Positions 17,806 to 26,234 are shown, counted from the first letter of the stretch. The stretch is DNA of 64,000 bases from an uncultured Collinsella sp. (GCA_900752215.1 CAADUO010000011.1:11562-75561), one strand, 5' to 3'. Made by a program: numbers and translations. The notes: generated by a model not told the origin, from the letters alone.

Positions 17806-18110
17806 CAAAAAAGCGCCCGTCCCTACAAGCTGGGACGAAGCGCCACAAAAACGGGCTGTATGCCCGCAAAAGCTCTTCGTTTAACCACCCAGCTTAGATG
17901 CCCTCGCCCGCGTATTCGCGCGCTCGCATCCGTTACTCGGCTGGCCTGTATCGACGACCATCTCGGCGATATCTACTAAGACGTGCCTGCGCGGCACGTC
18001 CGTTGGGACCGCAGCTCCGGGGTGATTTTCATCGGTCGCATGCACGGGTTCTCAGCGCTCCCCGCTCTCTGTGGCATGCGGACGGCCGACTACTCGTCCC
18101 CATCAACGCT
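17806..18110 (-). ncRNA. Isoleucine T-box leader of ileS (with two terminator-like hairpins)
   Basis: Read on the minus strand, the leader has the typical stem I elements: GATGGGGACGAGTAGTC near 18105, AGAGAGCGGGG and GCTGAGAACCCG in the distal part, then GAAAATCACCCCGGAGC, where ATC at 18024-18026 fits an Ile specifier codon. The T-box itself reads GGGTGGTTAA (17881-17890); TGGT at 17884-17887 would pair with the ACCA end of tRNA-Ile. AAGCT/AGCTT arms around it form the antiterminator. Two terminator-like hairpins follow, at 17846-17867 (CGGGC/GCCCG then TTTTTG) and 17807-17843 (then TTTTTT). Uncharged tRNA-Ile should switch ileS on. Confidence 0.9.
17807..17843 (-). terminator. T-box attenuator terminator of ileS
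   Basis: On the minus strand GCGC-TT-CGTCCC and GGGACG-GG-GCGC form a stem of 10 pairs with a 2x2 internal loop, an 8-base apical loop, and TTTTTT directly after. It lies between the antiterminator region and the ileS ribosome binding site, the expected place for a T-box terminator. Confidence 0.8.
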
Positions 18111-18250
18111 TATGCGGAGTATGCTAGCACGTTCCGCGCCGGCGAAAAACCCTCAACACTGGTTTTATACGTTCGAAATTTCTCGCGGCTGTGGACCTTC
18201 TCTAGGAGCAAAATACCTGAAAGCACTTTATCGAAAGAAAGAAGGTTGCC

Positions 18251-19333
18251 ATGCGCACGATTGGAATGAGTGATTATACCGTTGGCGAGGATTGCTTTAC
18301 CGAGCTGCCCGCCGCACTGGCCGAGTACGGAGCGACCAAGGTCGCCATCATTGGCGGCAAGCGAGCCCTGGCTGCGGCGCTGCCGGGAATCGAGGCGGCA
18401 CTTGAAGGTACCGATGTCGAGGTCCTGGAGACGCGCGTCTATGGCACCAACAGTACGCGTGCCAATATCGCCAAGGTCGTGAACTCCCCTGCCTGCCAGG
18501 AAGCCGACGTGCTCATCGCATGTGGCGGCGGCAAGGCACTCGACACTGTGAAGACGGCGGCCATCGAGCTCAAGAAGATCGTCTTTACCGTACCGACGAT
18601 TTGCTCCAACTGCTCGGCCGCGACCGCCATTGCCGTTGTCTACAATGACGATGGCTCGCTCGAGGGCTATTCGTACCCCAACCGACCGGCGCACATCTTC
18701 ATCAACCCCAAGATCATCGCCGAGGCACCGGCAGAGTACTTCTGGGCCGGCGTGGGCGATGCCCTGTCTAAGCAGCCCGAGGTCGAATACGCCACGAGCG
18801 CCGGCAACCTGGAGCACACCGCCGGTCTTGGCCTGGCACTCGCCCACACCTGCTCCGAGCCGCTGTTTACCTATGGTGTGCAGGGTCTTGAGGATGTGCG
18901 CCAGAATCTGTCGAGCGAGGCCGTCAAGCAGATCGCGCTCGACATCGTTGTCAACACGGGCTATGTCTCGAACCTGACCAACCAGAACGATTATTACTAC
19001 AACTCGAGCGTGGCGCACGCGTTCTACAACGCCACCTGCAGCATTCCGCGTGAGGGCACCTACCTGCATGGCGAGGTCGTGAGCCTGGGCGTGCTGGTAC
19101 TGTTTGCCTATACGGGCGATACCGAGAACCTTGAGCGCTACGCCGCCTTTAACAAGCAGATGGGGCTGCCCGTAACGCTTGAGCAGGTTGGCCTTACCGA
19201 GGCAGATATCCCGGCCCTGTGCGAATACGCGCACGCCACCAACGAGTGGAAGCAGGGAAACCCCGAGCCCTTCACCGACGAAAAATTCGCCGCCGCCATC
19301 AAAGCTGCCAACGCCTACGGCCACACCCTCTAG
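18251..19333 (+). CDS. Iron-containing (GldA-like) polyol/glycerol dehydrogenase
   Basis: 360 residues. An NAD-binding N-terminal domain (VAIIGGKRAL, ACGGGKALDTVK at about 90-101) is followed by the helical metal-binding domain. Candidate metal ligands are Asp in GVGDALSK, His in SSVAHAFYN and His in LHGEVVSLGVL, the same order as in glycerol dehydrogenase. The family oxidises glycerol or related alcohols and hydroxyacids with NAD. The substrate is uncertain because several close relatives have different specificities. ATG at 18251 is preceded by AGAAGG. It is the only gene in its unit, transcribed divergently from ileS and closed by the terminator at 19343-19385. Confidence 0.87.
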   Translation: MRTIGMSDYTVGEDCFTELPAALAEYGATKVAIIGGKRALAAALPGIEAALEGTDVEVLETRVYGTNSTRANIAKVVNSPACQEADVLIACGGGKALDTVKTAAIELKKIVFTVPTICSNCSAATAIAVVYNDDGSLEGYSYPNRPAHIFINPKIIAEAPAEYFWAGVGDALSKQPEVEYATSAGNLEHTAGLGLALAHTCSEPLFTYGVQGLEDVRQNLSSEAVKQIALDIVVNTGYVSNLTNQNDYYYNSSVAHAFYNATCSIPREGTYLHGEVVSLGVLVLFAYTGDTENLERYAAFNKQMGLPVTLEQVGLTEADIPALCEYAHATNEWKQGNPEPFTDEKFAAAIKAANAYGHTL

Positions 19334-19342
19334 CTCTAACCC

Positions 19343-19385
19343 AAAACCACCACAAGGGAGCAGTACCTTTGTGGTGGTTTTTTAT
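19343..19385 (+). terminator. Terminator after the GldA-like gene
   Basis: AAAACCACCACAA(GG) and CCTTTGTGGTGGTTTTTTA form a long stem followed by six T. The stem is nearly the same as that at 11699-11740 and it overlaps the 3' end of the convergent DUF523 gene, so it may act in both directions. Confidence 0.82.
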
Positions 19386-19837
19386 TGCTCCAGCATGCTG
19401 GGGTCGAACTCGCTAGCCGGGATCACGCGATAACCGTGGCGGAGCAGTAAATCAACGAAGACGCCGTTGCCCGCCGTAGGGGCGCCGCTGAATGTTCCGT
19501 CGTAGATGCGACCCGCGCCGCACGAGGGACTACGGTCCTGCAGGATGCACGCGGCGATCTCTTCCGGCCCGCCCGCCTGCTCGCACATATCGAGCGCTCG
19601 TTGGGCACCCAGGCGAAATTCGCGATCGACCGATATGCCCTCGCAGGTACGAACCTCTCCGTTCGCAATCTCGGACGGCTTGCGCGGTGTGGGCAGACCG
19701 CCAAAGACCTCAGGGCACACCAACAGGACCTCGGTCCCCGTACGTTCGCACGCTTCGACCAGTTCGCGATGGTAGTTATCGAGCCCGTTATATTTGCAGC
19801 TCTCGCCCATCAAGCAGGCACTCACCACGATCTTCAT
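19382..19837 (-). CDS. DUF523 family protein
   Basis: 151 residues from the ATG at 19837, which has GGGAGGG six to seven bases upstream. It begins VVSACLMGESCKYNG and carries LLVCPEVFGGLPTPR and ILQDRSPSCG, the three cysteine-bearing signatures of DUF523 (YbbK-like). Three conserved Cys (in SACL, VCPE and SPSCG) suggest metal or Fe-S cluster binding, but no function is established. It converges on the gldA-like gene and shares its terminator. Confidence 0.85.
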   Translation of the reverse strand: MKIVVSACLMGESCKYNGLDNYHRELVEACERTGTEVLLVCPEVFGGLPTPRKPSEIANGEVRTCEGISVDREFRLGAQRALDMCEQAGGPEEIAACILQDRSPSCGAGRIYDGTFSGAPTAGNGVFVDLLLRHGYRVIPASEFDPSMLEQ

Positions 19838-19850
19838 ACATATCCCTCCC

Positions 19851-19890
19851 AAACAAAACGCCCCATTTGAGATAGAAACTCAAATGGGGC
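19851..19890 (-). terminator. Terminator after ftsH
   Basis: On the minus strand GCCCCATTTGAG and CTCAAATGGGGC form a perfect stem of at least 11 bp around an 8-9 base loop, followed by GTTTTGTTT. It lies about 25 bases after the ftsH stop. Confidence 0.85.
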
Positions 19891-19912
19891 GATTGACACT
19901 GCGCAACTAGTA

Positions 19913-21820
19913 TTACTGCTGCTTCGGCATCAGCGGATTTTCGCGCGTGAGGAGATTCATGAACTCCTCGCCCGTGATCGTCTCCTTCTTGTACAGATAA
20001 CGAGCCAGCTCGTGGAGCTTGAACTTGTTCTCCTTCAGGATCTGCAGGGCGCGGTCGTGCGCATCCTCGATCAGCTTGGCGACAATCGCGTCCACGCGCT
20101 CGGCCGTACCGGGGGCGCAGGTGAGCGACGTATCCTGGTTGAGGTACGCATTCTGGACGGTACCGAGCGCCATCATGCCAAACTCGTCGGACATACCAAA
20201 GCGCGTCACCATGTTGCGGGCGAGCTTGGTGGCCTGCTCGATATCGTTGGCGGCGCCAGTCGTCATCTCACCAAAGATGAGCTCCTCGGCCGCACGGCCA
20301 CCGCAGTAGACGGCGAGCTTGTCCAGGACCTCCTGGCGTGTGGTCAGGAAGCGCTCATCCTCCTCGACCTGCATGGTGTAGCCCAGAGCACCGCTCGTGC
20401 GTGGCACGATGGTGATCTTCGTGACAGGCGCAGAGCCCTTCTGGCGAGCGGCAACGATGGCATGGCCGATCTCGTGATAAGAAACGACCTGCTTCTCGTG
20501 GTCGGACAGCACCGTGGACTTACGCTGTTGGCCGGCAATGACGACCTCCACCGACTCCTCGAAGTCGTCCTGGGTTGCACGCTTGCGACCCTCGCGAACG
20601 GCGCGCAGGGCGCCCTCGTTGATGATATTGGCCAGGTCGGCGCCCGAGGCACCGGGCGTGGCACGGGCAATCGCGGTCAGATCGATCGGCGGCTCGGTCT
20701 TCACACTCTTGGCGTGGAGCTCGAGGATGTTCTTACGGCCGGTCAGATCGGGCAACTCGACGGGGATGCGGCGGTCAAAACGACCGGGGCGCAGTAGAGC
20801 GGGATCGAGACTGTCGGGGCGGTTGGTTGCGGCAAGGACAACGATACCCTTGTGGTTATCGAAACCATCCATCTCGGTCAGCAACTGATTGAGCGTCTGC
20901 TCGCGCTCGTCGTTGCCGCTAAAGCCGCCGCCATCGCGCTTCTTACCGATGGTATCGATCTCATCGATAAAGACGATACACGGGGCCTTTTCCTTGGCCT
21001 GCTTAAACAGGTCACGAACCTTTGCAGCGCCGCGACCAACAAACATCTCAACGAACTCAGAGCCCGAAATGCTAAAGAACGGAACACCGGCCTCGCCGGC
21101 AACAGCCTTGGCAAGCAGGGTCTTACCGGTACCCGGAGGGCCAACAAGGAGAGCACCGCGCGGCAGCTTGGCGCCGATCTCCTCGTAGCGCTGCGGCTTC
21201 TCCAGAAAGTCGACGACCTCCTTGAGAGACTCCTTGGCCTCTTCCTGGCCGGCGACGTCCTTAAAGGTCACGCCCACGTCCTTGGAGGCGATCACGCGCG
21301 CGCCGGACTTACCCAGTCCGCCGCCGCCAAAACCGCCGCCGCCAAAGTTCATCGACGGGCCGTCATCGCCCATAGCCTTCTTCATGCGGCGGTTGAGCCA
21401 CCAACCGATGAGGAAGAAAATCGCCATGGGAAGAATGAGTGTGAGCAGGTAGTAGGTCATCAAACCCGAGTTTTTATCGGGAACGACCGACTCCAGCGAA
21501 GCGCCAGACTCAAGCACGCGATCGGTAAAGCCCGCATCGTTCGGCACACCGGTCGTCTTATAGGCGATGTTCTCGTCCTCGCCCTTCTTGGTGTAATAAA
21601 TCGAGTAATCGTCCGTGTTGTACTCGACCTTGTCGACACTCTTCTTATCGAGCGCCTTGACAAACGTCGAGTAATCGGTCTTCGTAATCTGCTGCGTGTG
21701 ACCGATGTTGGGGAACAGAACGGTCGAGAGCACGAGGTAGACGACGAAGGCGATGAGCACGTAGAGGATCATATTCCGTCTACGCTTGTTGTCATCCATC
21801 TCCATCTGCTTGAACTCCAT
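19913..21820 (-). CDS. ftsH: ATP-dependent zinc metalloprotease FtsH
   Basis: 635 residues. Two membrane segments (about 17-36 and 121-142) bracket an extracytoplasmic FtsH-ext domain. A Gly-rich linker follows, then the AAA module with Walker A GPPGTGKT (227-234), Walker B IVFIDEID and the second region of homology with RPGRFDR, then the protease domain with HEIGH (449-453) and the third zinc ligand region around GAANDIEQAT. It degrades membrane and short-lived regulatory proteins. The start could also be ATG at 21805, which has GGAG at a better distance. It is a single-gene unit with its own terminator. Confidence 0.96.
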   Translation of the reverse strand: MEFKQMEMDDNKRRRNMILYVLIAFVVYLVLSTVLFPNIGHTQQITKTDYSTFVKALDKKSVDKVEYNTDDYSIYYTKKGEDENIAYKTTGVPNDAGFTDRVLESGASLESVVPDKNSGLMTYYLLTLILPMAIFFLIGWWLNRRMKKAMGDDGPSMNFGGGGFGGGGLGKSGARVIASKDVGVTFKDVAGQEEAKESLKEVVDFLEKPQRYEEIGAKLPRGALLVGPPGTGKTLLAKAVAGEAGVPFFSISGSEFVEMFVGRGAAKVRDLFKQAKEKAPCIVFIDEIDTIGKKRDGGGFSGNDEREQTLNQLLTEMDGFDNHKGIVVLAATNRPDSLDPALLRPGRFDRRIPVELPDLTGRKNILELHAKSVKTEPPIDLTAIARATPGASGADLANIINEGALRAVREGRKRATQDDFEESVEVVIAGQQRKSTVLSDHEKQVVSYHEIGHAIVAARQKGSAPVTKITIVPRTSGALGYTMQVEEDERFLTTRQEVLDKLAVYCGGRAAEELIFGEMTTGAANDIEQATKLARNMVTRFGMSDEFGMMALGTVQNAYLNQDTSLTCAPGTAERVDAIVAKLIEDAHDRALQILKENKFKLHELARYLYKKETITGEEFMNLLTRENPLMPKQQ

Positions 21821-21897
21821 CTACTGGGGTTGATAATGGTTTCTAGAATACCCAACCCGAGCGACGATAAACCGACGCCGGGCACGAAAGGACAGAG

Positions 21898-22145
21898 ATG
21901 GCATCACTGTAAGTCGGCAAGGTTCAAATCTATACAGGCGACGGCAAGGGCAAGACGACGGCTGCTTTGGGGCGCGAGAGGATGTCGAGGAACTGATTGC
22001 GATAAAGCCCGCCACCACGGAGCTCGTGCTCCCCGGCCGCGGCTTGCTACCCCTCGCCGACCTTGCCGACCTAGTAACCGAAATGCGCCCCGTCAAACAC
22101 TACTTCGATGAAGGTCTCCTAGCCCGCCAAGGCATCGAATACTAA
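21898..22145 (+). pseudogene. Remnant of a corrinoid adenosyltransferase gene (CobO/BtuR type)
   Basis: The ATG at 21898 is followed by an in-frame stop at codon 5, then VGKVQIYTGDGKGKTTAALG, the N-terminal P-loop of CobO/BtuR. The frame then breaks. From about 21977 a second frame reads EDVEELIAIKPATTELVLPG and continues to LADLVTEMRPVKHYFDEG and the C-terminal LARQGIEY, ending with TAA at 22145. Both ends of the ATP:cob(I)alamin adenosyltransferase are thus recognisable, but roughly 100 central codons are missing and the frames disagree. It cannot encode a working enzyme. No cobalamin genes are near. Confidence 0.88.
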
Positions 22146-22180
22146 TTGATTCGTTTTCCGCCAACACCTAAAGCTCATAA

Positions 22181-22254
22181 GGAAGTTGCGGTGGAATAGT
22201 ACTTGTTTGACGGTCCGCAAGGACTTTTCAGGAACTATTTCACCGCAACTTATC
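22181..22254. repeat. Large imperfect palindrome (GTTGCGGTGRAATAGT arms)
   Basis: Left arm 22181-22205 and right arm 22229-22254 are reverse complements over about 23 bases with three mismatches (core AAGTTGCGGTG.AATAGT), separated by about 23 bases. There is no T-run. It lies between the decayed cobO-like gene and the MATE gene. It looks like a REP-type or miniature inverted-repeat element, not a terminator. Confidence 0.65.
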
Positions 22255-22274
22255 AGGGGTATCCGACGGATGAG

Positions 22275-23624
22275 CTAGGCGGTGGCGCGGCCTAGCCAGT
22301 TGCCGCTGTGGTGGTAGACGGTGAACATGGTTGCGGTGATGAGCCAGGTTACGGGGTAGACCAGCAGTAGATGCTCAAGCGACGGATCGAAGGGCATGAT
22401 TGCAAACACCCAGATCACCCTCAAGACAACGGTGCCAAAGATGGTGAGCATCATAGGCTGCAAGCTCACGCCGGCGCCGCGAATGGAGCCCGACGCGTTT
22501 TCGATAATCGAGAAGATCGCGTAAAACGGCGCGATGAAATGAAGAATCGTCGTGGTGTACGCCGAAATCGAAGCATCGTCGACAAACAGACGCGACAACG
22601 GACCCGAGAACACCAGCAGCACGGCAGACAGGCCACCAATGAGCATAAACGACAGCACGAGCGACGTATGGTAGCCCTTGCGCATGCGCTCGTAGTTGCG
22701 CGCGCCAAAGTTCTGCGCCGAGAACGTAGTGATCGATACGCCGAGCGCCTCGGTCACCATCCAGATAATGCCATCCAGGCGCCCAGATAGACCCCAAGCA
22801 GTCGTGACATCGGCGCCAAACGAATTAACCGACACCTGGATCAGCACGTTCGAGATCGAATAGGCAGCCGATTGAAAACCGAGTGGCAGACCACACGAGA
22901 TCATACTCTTGCAAATACCGCGATCGATACCGAACTTAGACAGCGAAAGACGCCATGCACCCGGAGCGCGCATCATGCGCAACACGATCATCGTTGCATT
23001 GGAGCAAATGGTCAGCGCCACTGCGATGCCGCAGCCCAGCGCCTCCATATGCAACACAGCGACAAAGATGATATCCAGCACCACGTTAACAAGGCAGCCA
23101 GAGGCAATGATCACGGCGGGCCCGCGCGTGTCGCCCACGGCACGCAGCAGTGCGGTTCCCATATTCAGCAGCAGCGCCGCAACCATCGCGGCAAAATAAC
23201 AGCGAGCATAGGCCACACCCTCGGCCAATAGTTCATGCGGCGTGTTCATAAGCACCAGCATAGGCTCAACGAACACTATGCCAAGAATCGAGAAAGCGAT
23301 ACCGCCCACCAGCGCGAGCGTCATGGCTGTATGGACCGAACGACTCAGTCGCTCATCATCGTGCTGGCCAAAATACTGACCGGTAATGACCGCGCAGCCG
23401 GCGCCGACGCCAACGCAAAAGCCAATGCAGAGCTCGGTGAGCACCATCGTGGCTTGAATGCCACCCAGCGCGAGCTTGCCGCCAAACTGGCCAACGATAT
23501 ACGTACCGATAAGCGTGTAGGCCTGCTGAAAAAACGAACTAAAAAAGATGGGAACGCACAGCGACAGCAGCTGTTGCCAAATGACACCCTGCGTTACATC
23601 GATAGCCGTAGATTTCTTAGCCAC
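22275..23624 (-). CDS. MATE-family multidrug/cation exporter
   Basis: 449 residues from a GTG at 23624 preceded by GGGGAGGG. About 12 membrane segments are visible in two homologous halves. Family landmarks include GVGAGCAVITGQYFGQHD in the N-half, MGTALLRAVGDTRGP and SAQNFGARNYERMRKG in the C-half. MATE proteins export cationic drugs or dyes in exchange for Na+ or H+; the substrate is unknown. An upstream in-frame ATG at 23657 is also possible but has no ribosome binding site. It stands alone, with about 90 bases without features on its 5' side. Confidence 0.9.
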   Translation of the reverse strand: MAKKSTAIDVTQGVIWQQLLSLCVPIFFSSFFQQAYTLIGTYIVGQFGGKLALGGIQATMVLTELCIGFCVGVGAGCAVITGQYFGQHDDERLSRSVHTAMTLALVGGIAFSILGIVFVEPMLVLMNTPHELLAEGVAYARCYFAAMVAALLLNMGTALLRAVGDTRGPAVIIASGCLVNVVLDIIFVAVLHMEALGCGIAVALTICSNATMIVLRMMRAPGAWRLSLSKFGIDRGICKSMISCGLPLGFQSAAYSISNVLIQVSVNSFGADVTTAWGLSGRLDGIIWMVTEALGVSITTFSAQNFGARNYERMRKGYHTSLVLSFMLIGGLSAVLLVFSGPLSRLFVDDASISAYTTTILHFIAPFYAIFSIIENASGSIRGAGVSLQPMMLTIFGTVVLRVIWVFAIMPFDPSLEHLLLVYPVTWLITATMFTVYHHSGNWLGRATA

Positions 23625-23748
23625 ACGCCCTCCCCGCCAGCATACGTCAAACAACATAACGGCAATTTAAGACCAAAGCCAATACTAGCTTAGCACCGAC
23701 TGGCGGCGACCGAAACACCCCGAATTAGAGCGCGGTGCGGAAAACTGC

Positions 23749-24663
23749 CTAGTGATACAAACCCGGCTGGTAGTGATACTCATTGCTCACGTGCGGGCAC
23801 AGCTGCCAAAAGGCGACGGCGCTCGCCGCGGCCACGTTAAGCGAATCGACCCCGTGCGCCATCGGAATGCGCACCGCGTGGTCACAGCCGGCAATGGTCT
23901 TGGCGCCCAAGCCGGCACCCTCGGTACCCATAAAGATTGCCAAGCGGTCAATCTCCTGCAGCACGGGATCGTCCAGCGATACGGAATCGTCCGTCAACGC
24001 CATAGCGGCACACGAAAAACCGGCATCGTGCAACGCGCTCAGGCCATCATGCGGCCACACACGAGCCTCGCTGCCAATGCGCGTCCACGGCACCTGAAAC
24101 ACGGTGCCCATGCTCACGCGGGCCGAGCGACGGTACAGCGGGTCGCAGCACGTCGCGCTGACCAAAATACCGTCAACGTTCAATGCGGCAGCCGAGCGGA
24201 AAATCGCGCCAACATTGGTGTGATCGACAATACCCTCAAGCACGCACACGCGCACCGGACGATCCCCCGCCGCCTCGACGACGCCGCCCAAGAACTCATC
24301 AACCGGAATCTGACGCGGGCGACGGAACGCCGCCAGCGCGCCGCGCGTCACGTTAAAGCCCGTCAACTGCTCCATGAGCTCCATGGAGGCCACGAACACG
24401 GGAACCGGACCCGCTCCCTCGCGCACGACAAGCTGGTCAAACAGCGGCATCATCTGGTCGAGCCAGCGCTCGCCCAGAAGAAAGCTCACCGGCTCATATC
24501 CGGCGCGCACGGCACGCTCGATGACCTTGGCGCTCTCCGCAATAAAGATGCCCTTTTGCGGCTCCAGCACGCAGCGAAGCTCACGCTCGGTCAGTCGCAC
24601 GTAGGCATCGAGCCGCTCGTCCTCGAGCGAATCAATTCGCAGAACCTCAACGGCATCAGTCAT
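23749..24663 (-). CDS. TrmH/SpoU-family RNA 2'-O-methyltransferase
   Basis: 304 residues from ATG at 24663. The C-terminal SPOUT domain has all three motifs: DHTNVGAIFRSAAAL, IFMGTEGAGL and IPMAHGVDSLNVAAASAVA, which build the trefoil knot that binds S-adenosylmethionine. An N-terminal substrate-binding domain with IFIAESAKVIERAV precedes it. The target RNA (rRNA or tRNA) cannot be assigned. The ribosome binding site is weak. It follows folA on the same strand with about 110 bases between. Confidence 0.87.
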   Translation of the reverse strand: MTDAVEVLRIDSLEDERLDAYVRLTERELRCVLEPQKGIFIAESAKVIERAVRAGYEPVSFLLGERWLDQMMPLFDQLVVREGAGPVPVFVASMELMEQLTGFNVTRGALAAFRRPRQIPVDEFLGGVVEAAGDRPVRVCVLEGIVDHTNVGAIFRSAAALNVDGILVSATCCDPLYRRSARVSMGTVFQVPWTRIGSEARVWPHDGLSALHDAGFSCAAMALTDDSVSLDDPVLQEIDRLAIFMGTEGAGLGAKTIAGCDHAVRIPMAHGVDSLNVAAASAVAFWQLCPHVSNEYHYQPGLYH

Positions 24664-24699
24664 AGCAGCCAGCCCGCACCCTTCTTTACAGCACATCTA

Positions 24700-24728
24700 T
24701 ACCAAACGAGGCGACGCTAAGCGCCGCC
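24700..24728 (-). terminator. Possible weak terminator after folA
   Basis: On the minus strand GGCGGCGC and GCGTCGCC (24710-24728) form an 8-bp stem with a 3-base loop, followed by TCGTTTGG. The T-run is poor, so read-through into the methyltransferase gene is likely. Confidence 0.4.
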
Positions 24729-24772
24729 CCATGCATTCAATCAACCCGATGATACCGTTCACGCCAGACGAT

Positions 24773-25291
24773 TTACGCCTCGATGCGACGATACGTCACG
24801 AACTCATAATCGACGCCCTCGTCACCCTCACCGGCGGCAATCGTCGCGACCCCGCTACGCTGCGCAATCTCCCACGCGGGATCGGCGTCCAAGTCGGGAA
24901 AGTACGTGTCCACGGGATGGACGCAGTGGTTATGAGTGACCTCGGCCTCCACGCAGTACGGCAAAAACTGCCGATAGACATCGCCGCCACCGATCACCCA
25001 GGCAACGAGCTCATCGGCAACCGCAGAGAGCGCTTCGTCAACGCTATGCACCACGTCGACGCCCTCGTGGGTAAAGCCCATATCGCGCGTAAGCACGATA
25101 TTGCGGCGATTCTTGAGAGGACGCCCGCCGGGAAAACTCAGCAGCGTCTTGCGTCCCATGATAACCGGGCAGCCCTTGGTGTAGGCCACAAAATGGCGCA
25201 TATCGGCGCGATTGGACACCACCATGTCGCCCTCGCACCCAATGCCCCAATCGTCACACACGGCGACGATAGCAGATAGCTTACACGTCAT
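24773..25291 (-). CDS. folA: Dihydrofolate reductase
   Basis: 172 residues from ATG at 25291. It reads SAIVAVCDDWGIGCEGDMVV, then PVIMGRKTLLSFPGGRPLKNRRNIVLTR and AWVIGGGDVYRQFLPYC, which are the substrate and NADPH binding segments of bacterial DHFR. It reduces dihydrofolate to tetrahydrofolate. It starts 9 bases after the thyA stop, so thyA and folA form one unit in which the dihydrofolate made by thymidylate synthase is recycled. Confidence 0.95.
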   Translation of the reverse strand: MTCKLSAIVAVCDDWGIGCEGDMVVSNRADMRHFVAYTKGCPVIMGRKTLLSFPGGRPLKNRRNIVLTRDMGFTHEGVDVVHSVDEALSAVADELVAWVIGGGDVYRQFLPYCVEAEVTHNHCVHPVDTYFPDLDADPAWEIAQRSGVATIAAGEGDEGVDYEFVTYRRIEA

Positions 25292-25300
25292 GAGCACCAC

Positions 25301-26149
25301 CTACACCGCAATGGGAATGTTCTTGACCTGCGGGCCGTGCTCATAGCCCTCGACGATCAGGTCATCGGTCGTAAACGCATAGAAGTCATGCACATCGGGG
25401 TTGAGCGTTACCTTGGGTGCCGCAAACTGCGGACGCTCGATAAGCTCGCGGACGATATCGACATGACGATCATAGATATGGGCGTCGGCGATCACGTGCA
25501 GCAGCTCACCGGGAATCATATCGACCGACTGCGCGACCATCATCAGCAAAATGGCGTACTGGCACACGTTCCAGTTGTTCGCGGCCAAAATGTCCTGGCT
25601 GCGCTGGTTGAGAATCATGTTGAGCGTCGGCTTGTCGTCCTGAGGACGCTGCGTCACGTTATAGGTCACGCTATAGGCGCATGGATAAAGGTGCATCTCG
25701 GAAAGGTCGCTAAACACGTACGTATTGGTCATAATGCGGCGACTATACGGCGTGTGCTTAAGGTCGTACAGTACACGGTCAATCTGGTCGAAGTCGCCCT
25801 CGGCGTAATGGCTCTTCTGACCAATCTGATAGCCGTAGGCTTTACCGATGGAACCGGTCTCATCGGCCCACTCATCCCAGATATGGCTGTTGAGGTCATG
25901 CACGTTATTGGACTTCTTTTGATAGATCCACAGAATCTCGTCCATGGCAGACTTAAGCGCCGTACGACGCAGGGTGAGCGCGGGGAACTCCTCGCGCAGA
26001 TCATAGCGCGCCGTGACACCAAAGTTTTTAATGGTATAGGCAGGGGTGCCGTCCTCCCACACCGGGCGGACCTTTTGGCCCTCGGTGGTGGTGCCATGGT
26101 CCAAGATATCGCGGCACATGGTTACAAACTGTTGATCAGCTTTGCTCAT
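25301..26149 (-). CDS. thyA: Thymidylate synthase (phage phi3T/B. subtilis ThyA-like subclass)
   Basis: 282 residues from ATG at 26149, preceded by CAGGAGGG at an ideal distance. It methylates dUMP with methylene-tetrahydrofolate. The catalytic Cys lies in HLYPCAYSVTYNV, where most ThyA proteins have LPPCH; the substitution of the following His and the RPQDDKPTLNMILNQRSQDI segment resemble the B. subtilis ThyA/phi3T branch. HVIADAHIYDRHVD carries the conserved dUMP-binding Tyr region. A TACAAT box at 26184-26189 is a plausible -10 for the thyA-folA unit, without a good -35. Confidence 0.94.
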   Translation of the reverse strand: MSKADQQFVTMCRDILDHGTTTEGQKVRPVWEDGTPAYTIKNFGVTARYDLREEFPALTLRRTALKSAMDEILWIYQKKSNNVHDLNSHIWDEWADETGSIGKAYGYQIGQKSHYAEGDFDQIDRVLYDLKHTPYSRRIMTNTYVFSDLSEMHLYPCAYSVTYNVTQRPQDDKPTLNMILNQRSQDILAANNWNVCQYAILLMMVAQSVDMIPGELLHVIADAHIYDRHVDIVRELIERPQFAAPKVTLNPDVHDFYAFTTDDLIVEGYEHGPQVKNIPIAV

Positions 26150-26234
26150 TGACCCTCCTGTCAGTCGCCTACAAGCGAGATTCATTGTAGCCCAGGCGCA
26201 CGCGGCCCCACAGCCCAAACATAAGCCCTCATTT

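Noticed and set aside
14944..17979. A 1011-codon open frame on the plus strand opposite ileS
   Set aside because: Same artefact as at alaS: low-complexity product antisense to a complete IleRS and its T-box leader.
18110..19324. A 404-codon minus-strand frame opposite the GldA-like gene
   Set aside because: Antisense shadow; the plus strand carries an intact dehydrogenase with metal ligands and a ribosome binding site.
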